A stretch of 64,000 bases of DNA. It comes from Cephalopachus bancanus. Its lineage: Eukaryota > Chordata > Mammalia > Primates > Tarsiidae. Below the pieces are notes generated by a model. The model ran no database searches and had not been told where the DNA came from. It worked only from the letters and a program-made list of their open reading frames with translations. This document shows positions 22,326 to 34,967 of the stretch, in pieces (position 1 is the stretch's first letter; every line of letters begins with the position of its first letter). Location of the stretch: contig JAPVLO010000007.1 in assembly GCA_027257055.1 (NCBI GenBank), positions 4,154,001 through 4,218,000 of the forward strand, written 5' to 3'. The position numbers were made by a program, and so were the translations under genes.

Positions 22326-25300
22326 CTGGGAGGCAGAGAGGCTGGTGGAGGGAGGCAGAGTGGGTGGACATGAGCAAGGCCTGGGGCTGCACAGGTGCCT
22401 GGTGAGGTCATGCAAAGTGAGTAGGGCCTGGGGAGCCGTGGGTTTTGGGCTGGGTGGGTTCCCCGGTGTCTTCTCCCTCCTGCGTGCACCACAAGCTTGG
22501 GGGTCAGCAAGACTGTGGGCAGGCTGCCCCAGACTCACAGAGGTGCTGGGATACAGGCATTGTCCTTCTGCCCAGGAGTGCCCCCCACGGCACATGAGTG
22601 ACCTTCACCTAACCCTGCCCTTGGTGGCAGGAGAAGGACACCCAGAGCAGGATGTGGCCTCCACATACTTTCTCCAAACTTGGGACCCTCAGGGTGTGCC
22701 CGGACCCCTGCCTGGCAGTGATGGGTGGTGGAGGGTGTGTCCACTCTTAATGCCCTCCCTGCCCCAGTTTGGCCACAGAGCCCACTTGCCCCATTTTTTC
22801 TACTCCCCCTTGGCCAGCTGATACCTCCCAGGTTTCAACCCAGACGTGTCTCCCTTCACATACCCCGCTGGCCAGTCAGTGTCGGTATCTCCATGATGGT
22901 CACCTTGTCTCTTGTGGCTATTGGACCTTCCTGGACCTTTGAAGCAATATGGAGCAATATTAGGAAGCCAATGACACTTGCCAATGATATTTGGGGTACA
23001 CTTTCCATCTGTTACTTCCCCAGCTGCCTCTTCTCTGTGGTGCATAAACAAAAAATAAATGCTGGGCACTTGGATGCCCTTTCCCCTCTCTCTGCACCAT
23101 CCAAACCTGCCCTTGATAAGATAGCTGCTACACCAATTCATACTAAATGGTAAATGACTGCTAAGCCTGAATGCACCCTCTCTTTATGTTTGCCTTATAA
23201 CAAAAAAGTTTTAAAAAGAAAGAAAACAAAGCAAAGATCTGTCCTGGAATGGCATCCAGCTGGCAGGGCAGGTGTCTGGGGTCAGAGACCTGCAGGGCTC
23301 TGAATCGCCAGATACATTTGATCTGCAGGCAGCCAGTGCCCTTCCATCCCCCACTCCAGCACTGGGTCTTCGGCCTCCCTTGCGCTCTCCGCCTGGCAGA
23401 GTTGAGTTTTATTCATTCTGACGCTGTAGAATATGACGTTCAGGCACAATTCCTGCATCAGGAGAGTATTAGACTCCACGCCTCTCTGCAGCCAACTGTG
23501 TCCTCGGTAAACAGGGGGTGCGCCTGTCTCACATCTCAGCTACGAGGCCAGAAAAAACTCATTTAAGCCAGTGCTTGAAGAGAATGTCCCTCATGAATAG
23601 CTACTTAGGCATCACCATTATCGTCGGGGGTTCCTCCCGGGCTTACATTCAGACACTCAGGCTGTTTTCCCCCCAAGAATGGCAGCGTGGGCAGCTCCGC
23701 TCTCTAAGCCCAGTTGCTGCCCTGAGCTGCTATGGTGAGTACGCAGCCCAGGGTCTCTCGGAGTCCAGGAACCCGCCGCCCCAGAGGCACCAGTCCTCAG
23801 CTCGCTTCTGAATTCGCTGCTCCCGTCACGGTGCATCTGGTCATCACAGGTTGGAGTGGTCAGAAGGACTTTGGCAGCTGAGAAACTGAGAGGACTGTGG
23901 GTGGCCCAACTGCCCCAGGTCCCTGCCCGACACCTGCAGCTCAGAGGAGGAGGGGGAGGGAAGGTTTCCTGGAGGAGGAAGCCCAGAGGGGTCCTGGCTC
24001 CCTGTGCCAATTGCCAAGGGTCCTCAGAGACTGGCCTCCCCACTTCCTCAGGACCAAGCAGGCACACCCATGTTCATCGTAAACCCTTCATTTTAAGGAA
24101 ACTAGCTGGCCCCTCTTTCCCATTGTTGGGCTCTTCTGTGCTCTTCATAGAGCTCAGGTGCAGGAGAGGCTAGGGGAGGCCAGGCTGCTTCCTAGTCCTC
24201 TGGGAGCACCTATATTGAAATTCAAAAGCCAAGTCTGGGAGTCCATCACAGCCTTGGGGGAACCAATGGCAGGAGAGACATTTGTCAGCTCAGACGGGAC
24301 GGCAGTCTTCTGAACTGGTCTCTTCCTCAAGATCAAAATGGGCAAGAAACGAGGAACAACCTACTTTGCCCAGCTGTGCAGACAGTGCGAAGAGACTCGG
24401 GCAGCTGCCCCGTGAGCCACCCCTGGGCTCCAGGCCAGCTGTGGAGGCCGGAAGCAGCCAGCCACTCTCAACTGCCAGCCCTCCTCCTGTCCCACTTACT
24501 TGCCTGTTCACCCTTCCCCGCCTCCTCATCCCATGTCCCCCACTCCTCCCCCACTCGCTGCATCCCAGCTTTGACCACGTGTGTGCTATGATGGTGCCTG
24601 GGCAAACAGGTCCAATCTCTGCATGCTGTGGCCTGACCCCTGACACCTGCTGATCTGACGCCATCCTGGTCTCACCCTGGCAGTGTCGCAGGAGCCTCAG
24701 CTCAGCTGTCTATGTGGCCCACAGTCCGAGCCTTCCTGGGGAATGCGGAAGATAAATAGCGATTGTCACGAGGCGGCAATGCCTGTTGCCAACCTGACGC
24801 CATCTTAGTTGCAGCCTTGACGCTTCGCGGCCACCGAGTGAGACAGGAAGCAGCTCATCTGCTCCTGATTTGTGACTCCCAGGTGTGGTGGTTGTGGCTG
24901 AGCTGCCCTGGTGGAAGTGAGAGACGCCGGGATTTCAGGGAGGGGTGGGATGGACAGAGCAGACACCGGGGCTGGACCCACGTGACAAGCTGGTGCCCCA
25001 GACTCCAGGCCAAGCCCCTGGATATGCTAACCAAGCAGGTGTGAGTGTGGCCGGGCTCTGCTTCTACAAGCAAATGCCCCATGTCTCTGGGGTGTGTGGG
25101 TGCCCCAAGCCTTGTGGACGAACATTCCCCAAGGACAGGCAGAGCAGCCTGGCAGGGGTTGGCGAGGAGTCATGTATCTGTCACAGGTTGACCAGCGCTC
25201 TGTGCCTTTGTTTCCCCACCTGTCAAGCAAAGCTGGGGATGCTTTTAGTTCTTTAATATAAACACTCACATTGCGCTTCTTGTAACCCCAGCACTCTGGT

Positions 25301-25489
25301 CTTCATCACTCCAGGAAACTGAGACTGTGGGATCAGCCCTACTGGAGGTGGGGAGATGGAGGCATGGAAAAGTCCAGTAAGATGCCCAGGATGCCGGAGT
25401 CTGCCCAGAGAATGTGAGTGCCTCCATTCTGTCAGGGATCAGTGCGTGCATGGGAGCTGGGATTACATTACACCATCTTGAATCTCATG

Positions 25490-25800
25490 CAGTCATGCGT
25501 CACCTATGCTAGCGACACATCCCGAGAAAGGGTCACTGGTCCATGTCATAGTATGAACACCAGTGTCCTCACACACCTGGATGGCAGGGCCTAACACACG
25601 CCTGGACTGAGTGGTGCAGCCTACACTCTAGGCTACACACCTGTGTGCTAGGCTGAGGATGGTGGACACCTGTCACATGACAGTGAGTGTGTGTTTCCAA
25701 ACACTCTAAACACAGGAAGATGCAGCAGCAACACAGTGTCACAATCCGGGACGCTGTTGTATCATGAATCCGTGATGGCGTTGTGTGGTGTGTGGCTGTT
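25490..25800 (+). mobile_element. Likely ancient DNA-transposon-type element
   Basis: Begins CAGTCATGCGTCACCTATGC and contains 'ctggatggcagggcctaaca' and 'ctaggctacacacctgtgtg'. These match the order of a common non-autonomous mammalian element whose ends carry a CAGTCATG inverted terminus. The right terminus is not recognisable here. Family not named; confidence limited. Confidence 0.5.
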
Positions 25801-26772
25801 CTGTCAGCTTTCACTATTGCCCTTACTGTCTCAGGCCTCTGTCCCTCCCAGCGCCCAGGGAGCCTCACAGAGCAGGTGCCCCATGAGCACAGGTTGATGT
25901 CCTTGCCTCGTCACCTGCAGGCATGGTCTCCGAGACGCAGGTGGCCTGAGCACCTCCCATGGAGGCTCCCGGGAGCACATGGTCCATACCCAACGTGCCT
26001 CGGTGCAAATGATCAAGTTATGAATTAAGCACCACAGAAATGTAATTACCGTGAAGCCAGCTGAGAATGAAATGGATGATAATATGCCCATCATCAAATG
26101 AATCACATGCGCTCTTCTCATGTGCGCCTGTTAAAATAATCTGCACACAAACTGCGCTTCAGAGCCAGCACTCCCCACGGCTTGTCTCCTGTGGTCCCCA
26201 GGAGGGCAGCACCACCATGGGGGGCCTCAGCGGTCCACACAACAGACAGAGGGGAACTTGAGTGGCCCAGGGCTGACGAGGAAATGGTCATTCAGCTCAC
26301 TGTGGCCAACTGCATCCTGAACTCTGCACAGGCAGGCTTGTGAGCCTGCAATGGGGACCCCCGGGGCACCCCAGTTACAGATGGGACATCAAGGCAGGGG
26401 GGACATAACACACCAAGGTCGGACAATGTCTAGTGGCAGAGTCTGGATAAAAGTCAGCTCCAGGACTGAGTTTAGAGCCACGGTTCAAGGGACAGCACAT
26501 GAGAACAGTGCATGCGTGCATGTGTGTTCATGTATATTCGTGTGAGTGGGTGCAAGCGTGTGCGAGGCCATATGTGTCCACACACTACTTTCAGGGGATG
26601 ATCCCAGGATTTTCGCAGATTCCCCAGAGTCCTGAAAACTCACATGAAGTCCCAGAATCCCCTGGGGCGGGGACGCCCTCCCAGAATTGGAGGTGAGGGA
26701 AGAACGGGTTTGTGTCTGGTTCATGGGACCAAGGAACCCCCAGCTCAGGCCTACAATGTTGTCAAACAAAGA

Positions 26773-27115
26773 CCGTGGGCACACCTACCTGCCCACACCC
26801 CCTCCTGTTCACTCACCTTCTCCCCACACCCACTCCTGCCCGCCTATGTTGTATCCATGCCCACTCCTGTCCACCTACCTTCTTTCCATACCCACTCCTG
26901 GTCACCCACCTTCCACCCACACCCACTCCTGCCCACCTACTTTTACCAACATCCACTCCTGGGCACCTACCTTTTACCCACACCCACTCCTCCCCACCAC
27001 TCTTGGCTACCCTCTTTCTGCCAACACCCACCCCTGGTCACCCTCCCTCTACCCACACCCACTCCTGGTCACCTACCTTCTAACCACACCCACTCCTGCC
27101 CTCCAACCTTTTGTC
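26773..27115. repeat. 31-bp minisatellite, about 11 copies
   Basis: The anchor CCCACTCCTG recurs at an exact 31-bp spacing in the best-preserved part, followed by variable CCACCTACCTTC-type sequence. Because 31 is not a multiple of three, the array reads as a similar His/Pro/Thr/Ser-rich peptide in all three plus frames. This explains several overlapping open frames of 120-180 codons here, none of which is a gene. Confidence 0.9.
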
Positions 27116-29576
27116 TATACTTGCTCACTGCCCCTAGCTCAGGGCCCTTACTAGATTTCCGTGAGGCGCTTCCTCCTAGGGATTGACATAAAGACATGGA
27201 ATGACACATCTGTAGAAGGGGGTGGGGACCTGCAAAACAGACAGGGAGGCTCTGACTGGGAGCAAGTGCCAGAGGGTTGTGAGGAGCTAGGTTTCTGCCC
27301 AAGGTGCCTGGGCCTTACCCCCACAGACTGAGAAGGAGGTAAGGAGGGTCCCGGGGGGAGGGGTTGGGACGTTGGGGATGAAGGAGCCCCTGATAAGGTC
27401 CTGGGAAGGGCTAGGCATGTGGGAGGAGCCATGGGGCTAGGGAGGACTCAGGATGAAGCAGGAGCTTCACACCAGGGTGCTGTGGCCACCTCAGCCAGGA
27501 ACAGGGTTCCCTGGCTGTATGTAGGGATCTCCTGACTGTTGTTTTCAGGCCTGATCAAGGTGGTGGAAAGGTGTGGGTCTTCCTCCCTCCTGTGAACCCA
27601 CAGCCTCCTCCTAGGCCTAGCATCCAGGGAGGGGAAGAAACAAGCCACTTGCTGGACTCCTCAATGACACCAGAGCCACCCAACCTAGAAGCAGTCTCCC
27701 CCTGAGTGGGCCTCACATAGGCACAAGCCCAGAATGGTCCCTGACAAGCTGTAGCCCCAGCCTCTTGTTGGCTCCTGGGCTCCCCAGGAGGGCACACAGG
27801 CCCAGGCATGACAGCTGACCAAGAACCGTGCTGGGGCTGGAGGTGATTTCCTGCCTCTAGGGTCTGGTTGGGCTCCTAGGGCTTCTTGGCCTGGTGGCCC
27901 CAATTCTATTCCTGTCACTCACAAGTTGGTGCACACTCCTGGCACCTGGCGGTGTTTGGTCCCCTCCATGCACACCCAGCAGAGCATCTATCTCTCTGCT
28001 CCAAACACACGGATGGTATCTGTGCTCAGAACACAATTCTGGCCTCCCTGGTGTGGGCTGGGCAAGTGGACCAGGGTCAGGATGGCCAGGGCCTCCCAAT
28101 GTCCACAGGGGCTGGAGGGTGTCCGAGTGGATGCAGAGCAGTGCATCGAGCTGTGGTGGCCACACTAGACCAGGGTCAGTGACAGACCCAGTGCCCTCCC
28201 AGGCAGGAGTTTTGTCTCACCAAACTCTCCTGCCAGCAGATGCAGAGGAACAGTGTATTTGGCCTGAATGATGCCTTGGTGGCTTCTGAGTCTGCTACTG
28301 GACTTGGCCTGGCATTTGGGCCAACTCTACCCTGGGTTCCCCAGTGCATGGTCGGGGCTGCTGCTGCTGGGTGTGAAGGTGGCCTGAGGGATGGGAGGCT
28401 GGGCCAGTGTCCTCGCGCCTCCCCTGAGCTTCCCTCCTGGAAAGTGAGACCAACCAGACTGAGGGCAGGGGTCCCTGAAATCCAAGAGCAGGTGTGAGGG
28501 GTCCTCCATGCACATACTCAGCTACCACCAGGTCCAAGCACAATGCCCTGCAGAAGCTCTGGTTCCGGGGGACCCCATGCCACAAGCTCTGTCTGGGTCA
28601 CACTCTTGAAAGGTTGAAGTCACAGAGGTGGTGACGGCTCCATGGGTTCTAGGGCAGGAGTTGCAGGCAGGAGGTGGGTGAACTCAAGGGAGCGTCTGTG
28701 GCCAGAGGACAGCTCTACAGCCGGGGGTCTCAGCCACCAGTCCAACCACACGTATGTTAAACAGCCAAGCACCAGATGTAGATGTGTACCCGAGTGGCAT
28801 CCTGAGTGACTGTCACTGTGGGTGCAGATGAGCCACTGGGAGAGGTGCATGGCCCTGGGGTCCCCCAGCAACACCACACACGTGGGCCTTAGGCTGCCCC
28901 TTTGTTCTATGCATGCTGTGGGCACCTGGTCCTGGCATACTGGGCATCACCTTTGCTCTGTGGTTCCAGCATCTCCAGAGACAGGCTGGACCTGGGGTCA
29001 CTTGTGGCCCAGTCCCTGCACAAAGGCCGGTGCCTGGTGGGGTGGGGACGGCAGGAGCTTCCTGTGAGAGCAGAAACCTTCCCCTCACACTGCAGCCTCT
29101 GCTTCATGTGGCGTCAGCACAGGCTCCTGGGTGGGGATGTGGGAAATGACCCACTTGTGGGTCATCCTGTCGGGCTGGTCCCCACTGTCCAGTTCTGGAC
29201 ACCCGGGCAGGGGTCGACCCTAGTTGCCTCTGGGACTCCTTCTCCCTCCCACAGACTTCTGACCTCACGAGGTGTGAGGGTCACTGCCTTCCTGTCCTGG
29301 GATCCTGCCCACTGGCACTCCACCATCCTGGGTCCCCCACCCCACGGGGAGTAGCACCATGGTTTCCTGGATGCCCATGCCCCTTGGCCATCATCTGACT
29401 TCAGAGCGTCACCTTGTTCCCCTGGAGTCTCCAACTGGGGTCCTCACTGCCAGCAAGCTCCAGAGCCAGCTCAACAGGTCTTGGAACCACATGGGCCACA
29501 GCCTGGGAGTCACCATTCCTCCTGGGATGAGGCATGGCCACCCAAGAACTCCCATAAACAAGAGAGCCTGTGCCTT

Positions 29577-29790
29577 CTCATGTACACACACGTGCTCACA
29601 CACATGCACACACAGTGGACACACGGCCACACACACATGCACACTACACACAATGTGCATACACTCTCACACATGTACACATACCTACAGTCACACATGC
29701 ACACATACACATACATGTACACACATGCTCATGGACCTGCACATGCTCATACACACACACTTGCACACACAATTGCACACATGCTTACAC
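29577..29790. repeat. CA-rich imperfect microsatellite
   Basis: About 210 bp of ACACACATGCACAC-like sequence with ATG and CTC interruptions, lying 200 bp beyond the predicted 3' end of SLCO4A1. Open on both strands because it is low complexity. Confidence 0.9.
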
Positions 29791-29999
29791 CCTCCTGTGC
29801 CAAGAGCAGTGTCCGGCCACCTCTGTCCTGAATCCCAGTGTGTGTAGACGGAGCCCAGGACATTCACAGTGGTGCTGAGGTCCGCGTGGACACTGGAGCC
29901 GAGGTAGGACCCTGGCAGGAGTCCAGTCCCGGAACCCATACCAGGAATGGGCGAAACCATCATGCTTTGCGAGTTCCCAGAAATAAAACACGTGGCAGC

Positions 30000-30658
30000 A
30001 GACATATGCTTTAAATAATAAAATATATTCACACATGCCTGGTCTTCCAAGGACACACACACACCCCCCAGGGCAGCAGGGCGCTTCCCCCCGTGGGGTC
30101 CACAGCCTGCCGCCTGCTCTCACACACACATCAGGTACAAAGTCCATAAATACACCTCTATGCAAAACATGGTTCATAAATACACGTGGGGGCAAGGTGC
30201 ACCTGCCGCAGCAGGGCTGCAGTCTGGTACAGGAGGTCACAGCAGACGTTCAGGCACAGGTCAAGTAGAGGGTCCTGCAGACCACGTCACCCGAGGGCGC
30301 CTGTCTCATGCGGGCTTTGCGCTCCATCAGAAGAACAGAGGAGGTCGGGGCTGGGCGGGTACACAGACCCGTCCATGGCATCAGGGCCGGAGAGGGAGCA
30401 GCATTCCAACGTGCCATGTGTTATTTCTCCATGGCTTCAAGTCTCAGTCAACTACAGTTCATGGGCTCAGTTTGACTTTGGGATGGTCATGCAGGCTCCA
30501 GAATCCGAGGCGAGCTCTCCCCAGGGTCCTCTGTGATGTGGCATGGGGGTGGGGCTGGCCCTTCTGGGAAGAATGCTGATAGCAGCAAGTGGCCTATGTG
30601 ATGCTGGTCCTTGGGAAACGCTGGACACCCACCCTGTCCCTGCTGTGGGCGGTGGCGG
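30000..30658 (-). other. SLCO4A1: SLCO4A1 3' UTR (end approximate)
   Basis: About 650 bp downstream of the stop codon. The minus strand has no AATAAA or ATTAAA in this stretch. The best candidate is the weaker variant AATATA at 30029-30024, followed by T-rich and GT-rich sequence, which would put cleavage near 30000-30010. The UTR end is an inference. Confidence 0.5.
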
Positions 30659-30802
30659 TTACACATCACTCTGGAGCTGGTGGTCGGTGGGGTTGTCAGA
30701 GGCTGAGGACTGGCTGGGTAAAGAATTTTCCAGCCCATCTGGAGACCCCGACAGGGGCTTGTACAGGAAGCAGGCAGAGGTGAAGAAGAGGAAGCCCAGC
30801 AC
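30659..30802 (-). CDS. SLCO4A1: SLCO4A1 exon 12, coding part (residues 677-723, stop TAA)
   Basis: Starts after a CCCCCAG acceptor (AG at 30804-30803), phase 0. Encodes [18 protein letters not shown], completing helix 12, then a short Ser/Pro/Asp-rich cytoplasmic tail ending LQSDV and TAA at 30661-30659. The human tail, as I recall it, ends LQSSV. The length matches the family. The terminal D-V is not a classical PDZ ligand. Confidence 0.96.
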   Translation of the reverse strand: MLGFLFFTSACFLYKPLSGSPDGLENSLPSQSSASDNPTDHQLQSDV

Positions 30803-33800
30803 CTGGGGGCACAGGAAGAGCCTGTGGACCTGTGGATCTCCTGCCGGGCCAACTGTCCCCTCTGCCCTGCCCGCCACCTCCCCCCACTGCCACTGCAGAG
30901 AGGACACCGAAATTGCTCAGGAGGGAATGAAAGATGCCATTTGACTATAAGCTGGGCACACAGTAAGGGGCAGGGGCTTATCACGGGCTGAGCGGGGACC
31001 CCAGAAAGATGTGTCCTGGTCCTACTCATGGGCAGCCGTGCACAGTCTTTTATTAGAAAGAGTCTTGGTGGACATGACTAGGTTAGGGATTTGAGAGAGG
31101 CCACCCTGGATTTGGGATGTGCCCTAACGCCAGTGACCAGCATCCTTCTGAGAGAGTAGACAGGGAGCTTCAAGGCCACATGGAGATGCAGACAGAGCTC
31201 AGGTCAAAGGGTCCACACACAGGAGCCCACCTGAAGCCACCTGAGGCTGCAAGGAAGCTGACATAGATTGCTGGTTCCCAGAAGGAACCACCCCCCACAC
31301 CTTGGTTTTGAACTTCTGGCCTCAGAGCTGGAAGAGAACTGGGTTCTGCTGCCTCGGCTGCCTGGCCTGTGGTACTTGTCATGTGGCCACAGAGACCCTG
31401 AACATGGTGGTTGCCTGCAGTTGTGCAGCTCAGGCTCAGCCCCAGCACCTCTGGACAGGGTATGGAGTCTGCGTTTCTTGTCTACAGCTGGGGTCACACG
31501 GGCCTTGTAGGGAACAAGGGCCATGCGGCAGTGGTCACGGCAGGAGAGGCGCATGAGCACCCACACTGGCCTCCACATGCAAGCAGAGGGCATGCACTGC
31601 GCCTAAGGGTAAACACCAGGCTTGAGGCAGGAACACCCATGGTCTCCAGGAGCGCCTGCCTGGCTGATGGCCCCAAGGATGCAGTCACAGTCCAAGGCTG
31701 TGTCGACCTGGTGGGGGTGATGGGTCTGGTGACAGGCTTGGTGCCTGGTTTGGTGACTGACTTGGTGAATGACCTGGTGACTGACCTGGTGACCAACCTG
31801 GTGACAGGTCTGGTGATTGGTCTGGTGACTGACTTGGTGACTGACCTGGTGACCACCTTGGTGACTAACTTAGTGACTGACCTGGTGACTGACTTGGTGA
31901 CTAATTTGGTGGTGGACCTGGTGACGGGCCTGGTGACTGACCTGGTGAGTGACCTGGTGACTGACTTGGTGACTGACCTGGTGACAGGTCTGGTGACTGA
32001 CCTGGTGACCGGCGGTGGCTGACCTGGTGACCAACTTGTGACTGACTTGGTGACAAACTTAGTAACTGACTTGGTGACTGACCTGGTGATCTACTTAGTG
32101 ACTGATCTAGCGACAAACTTGGTGACTGACCTGGTGATATACTTGATGACTGAATTGGTGACCGACTTGGTGACTGACCTGGTGATGGACTTGGTGACTG
32201 ACTTGGTGACTGACCTGGTGGCTGACCTGGTGACTGACTTGGTGGCTGACTTAGTGACCAACCTGATGACTGACTTGGTGACTGACTTGGTGATGGGTGT
32301 GGTGGATGGCTGACTGACAGACTTGGTGACGGGCCTGATGACTGACTTGGTAATTGGTCTGGTGATATACTTGGTGACTTGCTTGGTGATGGACTTGGTG
32401 ATGGGTTTGGTGGCTAACCTGGTGAGTAATTTGGTGACTGACCTGGTGACTGACTTGGTGAAAGACTTGGTGACTGGCCTGGTGACAGACTTGGTGACTG
32501 GCTTGGTGATGGGCTTGGTGACTGATTTGATGAAGGGCCTTGAGACTGATTTGTGTCTATCTTGGTGGCAGGCTTGGTGACAGACTTGGTGACTGACTTG
32601 GTGACTGGCTTGGTGGCCGACCTGGTGACTGGCTTGGTGATTGACTTGGTGACTGACCTGGTGATTGATTTGGTGACTGACCTGGTGACTGACCTGGTGA
32701 TTGATTTGGTGACTGACCTGGTGACTGACTTGGTGACAGACCTGGTGACAGACTTGGTGGCCGACCTGGTGACAGACTTGGTGACTGACTTGGTGACTGA
32801 CTTGGTGGTCGACCTGGTGACAGACCTGGTGAGTGATCTGGTGATTGACTTGGTGACTGACCTGGTGGCTGACCTGGTGACTGACTTGGTGACTGACCCG
32901 GTGACTGCCTTGGGGACTGACCTGGTGATTGACTTGGTGACTGACCTGGTGATGGACTTAGTAAGTAACCTGGTGACAGACTTGGTGACCGACCTGATGA
33001 CTGACTTGGTGACAGGCACAGTGGTCAACAGAGTGGTCACATGAGAGGGCGTGTGTAGGGACAGCCCGTCTGCTTCCCCTCTCACTTGACCCCAACTTAA
33101 GCTCTTGGCCACCTTACCCCTGGACATGTCCAGCTGGCTGTGCCGAGCCCATGGGCTGTCATCTGCACAGACATCCCAGAGCCGGCCTGTGGCAGGGCCC
33201 CCACCCACTACTTGGGGGCGAGGACTCATCCCTCATGGGCAAGAGGAGAGCGGGGAGGCCCTGGCATTGTGCAGGAGGCCCCTTCTCTGTGGGGCTGAGA
33301 CCCCAGCGGATGCCTGAACCTGCAGTGGTGCCAGCCCAGCCAGATGCCAAGGTGGCTTCACCCCGAAGGAAGCATGGACAGTGCCACTGTGGCCCATCTC
33401 AAGGGGAGACTTCATGACTCTGGTGCTTTGGGACATGATTAAGGAAAATAAGGATTATGTGAAAACAAAGTGGAATGTCAGGACCTTCCACTTCTGTTAT
33501 CCTGGGAGGAGAAGTCAAGCCCTGGAAACTGAGTCCCGGAGTATGACTGCCTTCTTGTCTGGCTTCCTGACCTCGTGTGGGACGTCCTACCCTCACCCGG
33601 ACCTGCTCTCCATCCTACCTGGGACTCAGTAACAGAGACAGAGACTCCGAGCCAGGAGTGGCAATCAAACCTGCACTTGCGTGCAAGCACGCGGGGAGAT
33701 GCTGCAATCCTGCTCAGCACCCCTGGTTTTGCCTGTGTAGATAGTCAGTCCACACACTGGAAGCACCAGTCACCATGCCTAGGTGTCCATGTGTCCCCAG

Positions 33801-34967
33801 ATAGCCTTCCTCATGCTTTGCACTGGGGTACAACTCTTCTGACTATTTGGCGAACAGTTACTTGGTCACAAGCATTGCACAAAGGTGGGTCACAGCTACG
33901 GAGTGACTCACGGGCGGGCAGTGTAGACAGTGTGGACTTGCTGGGTAAAGGGAGGGCCCGAGTTCCAGGTGGGTGAGAGACCACACTTCGTTGTGCAGCA
34001 CACAACATATGATGTACAGATTGTTTATTTCTGGAACTTTCCATCAAACATTGTTGGACCCTGGCTGACCTTGGGTAACACAGACAGCAAAATGGCAGTT
34101 GGGGTGGGCATTGCGGGCTCTAGCCACTGCCATCCAGGGCCAGCAAGTCCCTCCTCTAGCCCAGCTCCTGGGATGCTAACCTTGAGAGAACCCCTCACTT
34201 TGTTTCCTGTCCTTTCCCCAACTCTACCTGCAAAGCCTGAGACCGGGGGCCTGAGAGGCCAGGGGGCTGAGGGGCCAGGGGACTGGGAGGCCAGGACCCT
34301 ACAAGCCGAATTCCCTTCCTCGGTCCGCCCCACGGGCCAGTAGCAAGGTCCCTGGCATGCCTGGCCACGGGGCTCCTTTTATTTGGAAGGTTTTGTGCAT
34401 TATCCTCTAAATGGCAAACTTCTCAGGGAGAGAAGTCAATAGTGACAATGGGAAGTTTCTCTAAAATCTTGAAAAACAGGTTTCAGCTAAGAGACACACT
34501 GGAACTCAGGATGTACAGAGGGGAGCGAGAGCCAACTGTCCACGGAACCAGGCCCAGGAGGGGACAGGCCGACAGGGAAGGGAGTGAGAGTTAACTGCCT
34601 GCAGATCCCTGGACCCAGGCCCAGGAGGAACAGGCTGACAGGCTGCTCTGGGGAGAGGCCACTGCTTGTTTCTCCAGAGCTTTAGCCAACCGGCACCACC
34701 CGGTCAACTGCCTGGCCCCATGGAGAGACAGTCCTGAGGCAGGGGCAAGGGAGCTACCTAGATCGTGAGCCTCAAGCAGCCCCGGACAGCTGGCTCAGGA
34801 GGGATGTAGAGAGATGCCTCTCCCAGACACCAGGCTGTGGGAAAGTCTGTACCATGAGGCTGCTCAGGGTCTGAACTGCCAGAAGGTCGGTGTTCCTGGA
34901 GCCCCAGGCTGGCTGGGGAAGGACCATCCACTGCCCGGGGCTGCCTCAGTCCCTCTCCTGCTCTTAC
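30803..34967 (-). other. SLCO4A1: SLCO4A1 intron 11
   Basis: About 4.2 kb. It is dominated by the 12-bp VNTR at 31705-33041. The right-hand part (33042-34967) is unique sequence with no recognisable exon or element. The left-hand part (30803-31704) includes a possible remnant of an old LTR or MaLR-like repeat near 31060-31170 that I could not confirm. Confidence 0.85.
31705..33041. repeat. 12-bp minisatellite/VNTR, about 110 copies
   Basis: Degenerate tandem array of YTGGTGACTGAC (plus strand) over about 1.34 kb. The pyrimidine alternates often between C and T, giving a loose 24-bp higher-order unit. Because 12 is a multiple of three and the unit lacks stop codons in most frames, both strands stay open: the plus strand reads repeats of T-D-L-V and the minus strand repeats of S-V-T-K/R. 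No splice, start or family evidence supports a protein. It lies wholly inside SLCO4A1 intron 11. Confidence 0.97.

Larger units (their letters stand above)
8521..29999. other. Intergenic region between NTSR1 and SLCO4A1
   Basis: About 21.5 kb between the NTSR1 promoter and the 3' end of SLCO4A1. I recognise no protein-coding exon on either strand; open frames are short and match no family I know. Identifiable contents (MIR, Alu, other old repeats, minisatellites and microsatellites) are listed separately. Between them, about 8.5-9.6, 9.8-11.2, 12.6-14.5, 15.0-17.5, 20.2-22.2, 22.3-25.4 and 27.1-29.6 kb are unique GC-rich sequence in which I see nothing assignable. Enhancers or non-coding transcripts cannot be excluded. 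Confidence 0.7.

Noticed and set aside
26644..27186. Proline/histidine-rich frames of 123-180 codons
   Set aside because: They arise from the 31-bp minisatellite in all three frames.
31411..33229. Open frames of 271 (minus) and 203, 163, 91 and 85 (plus) codons made of T-D-L-V or S-V-T-K repeats
   Set aside because: They are translations of the 12-bp VNTR in a verified SLCO4A1 intron. No family resemblance, no splice or start context, and frames break wherever the repeat unit slips.
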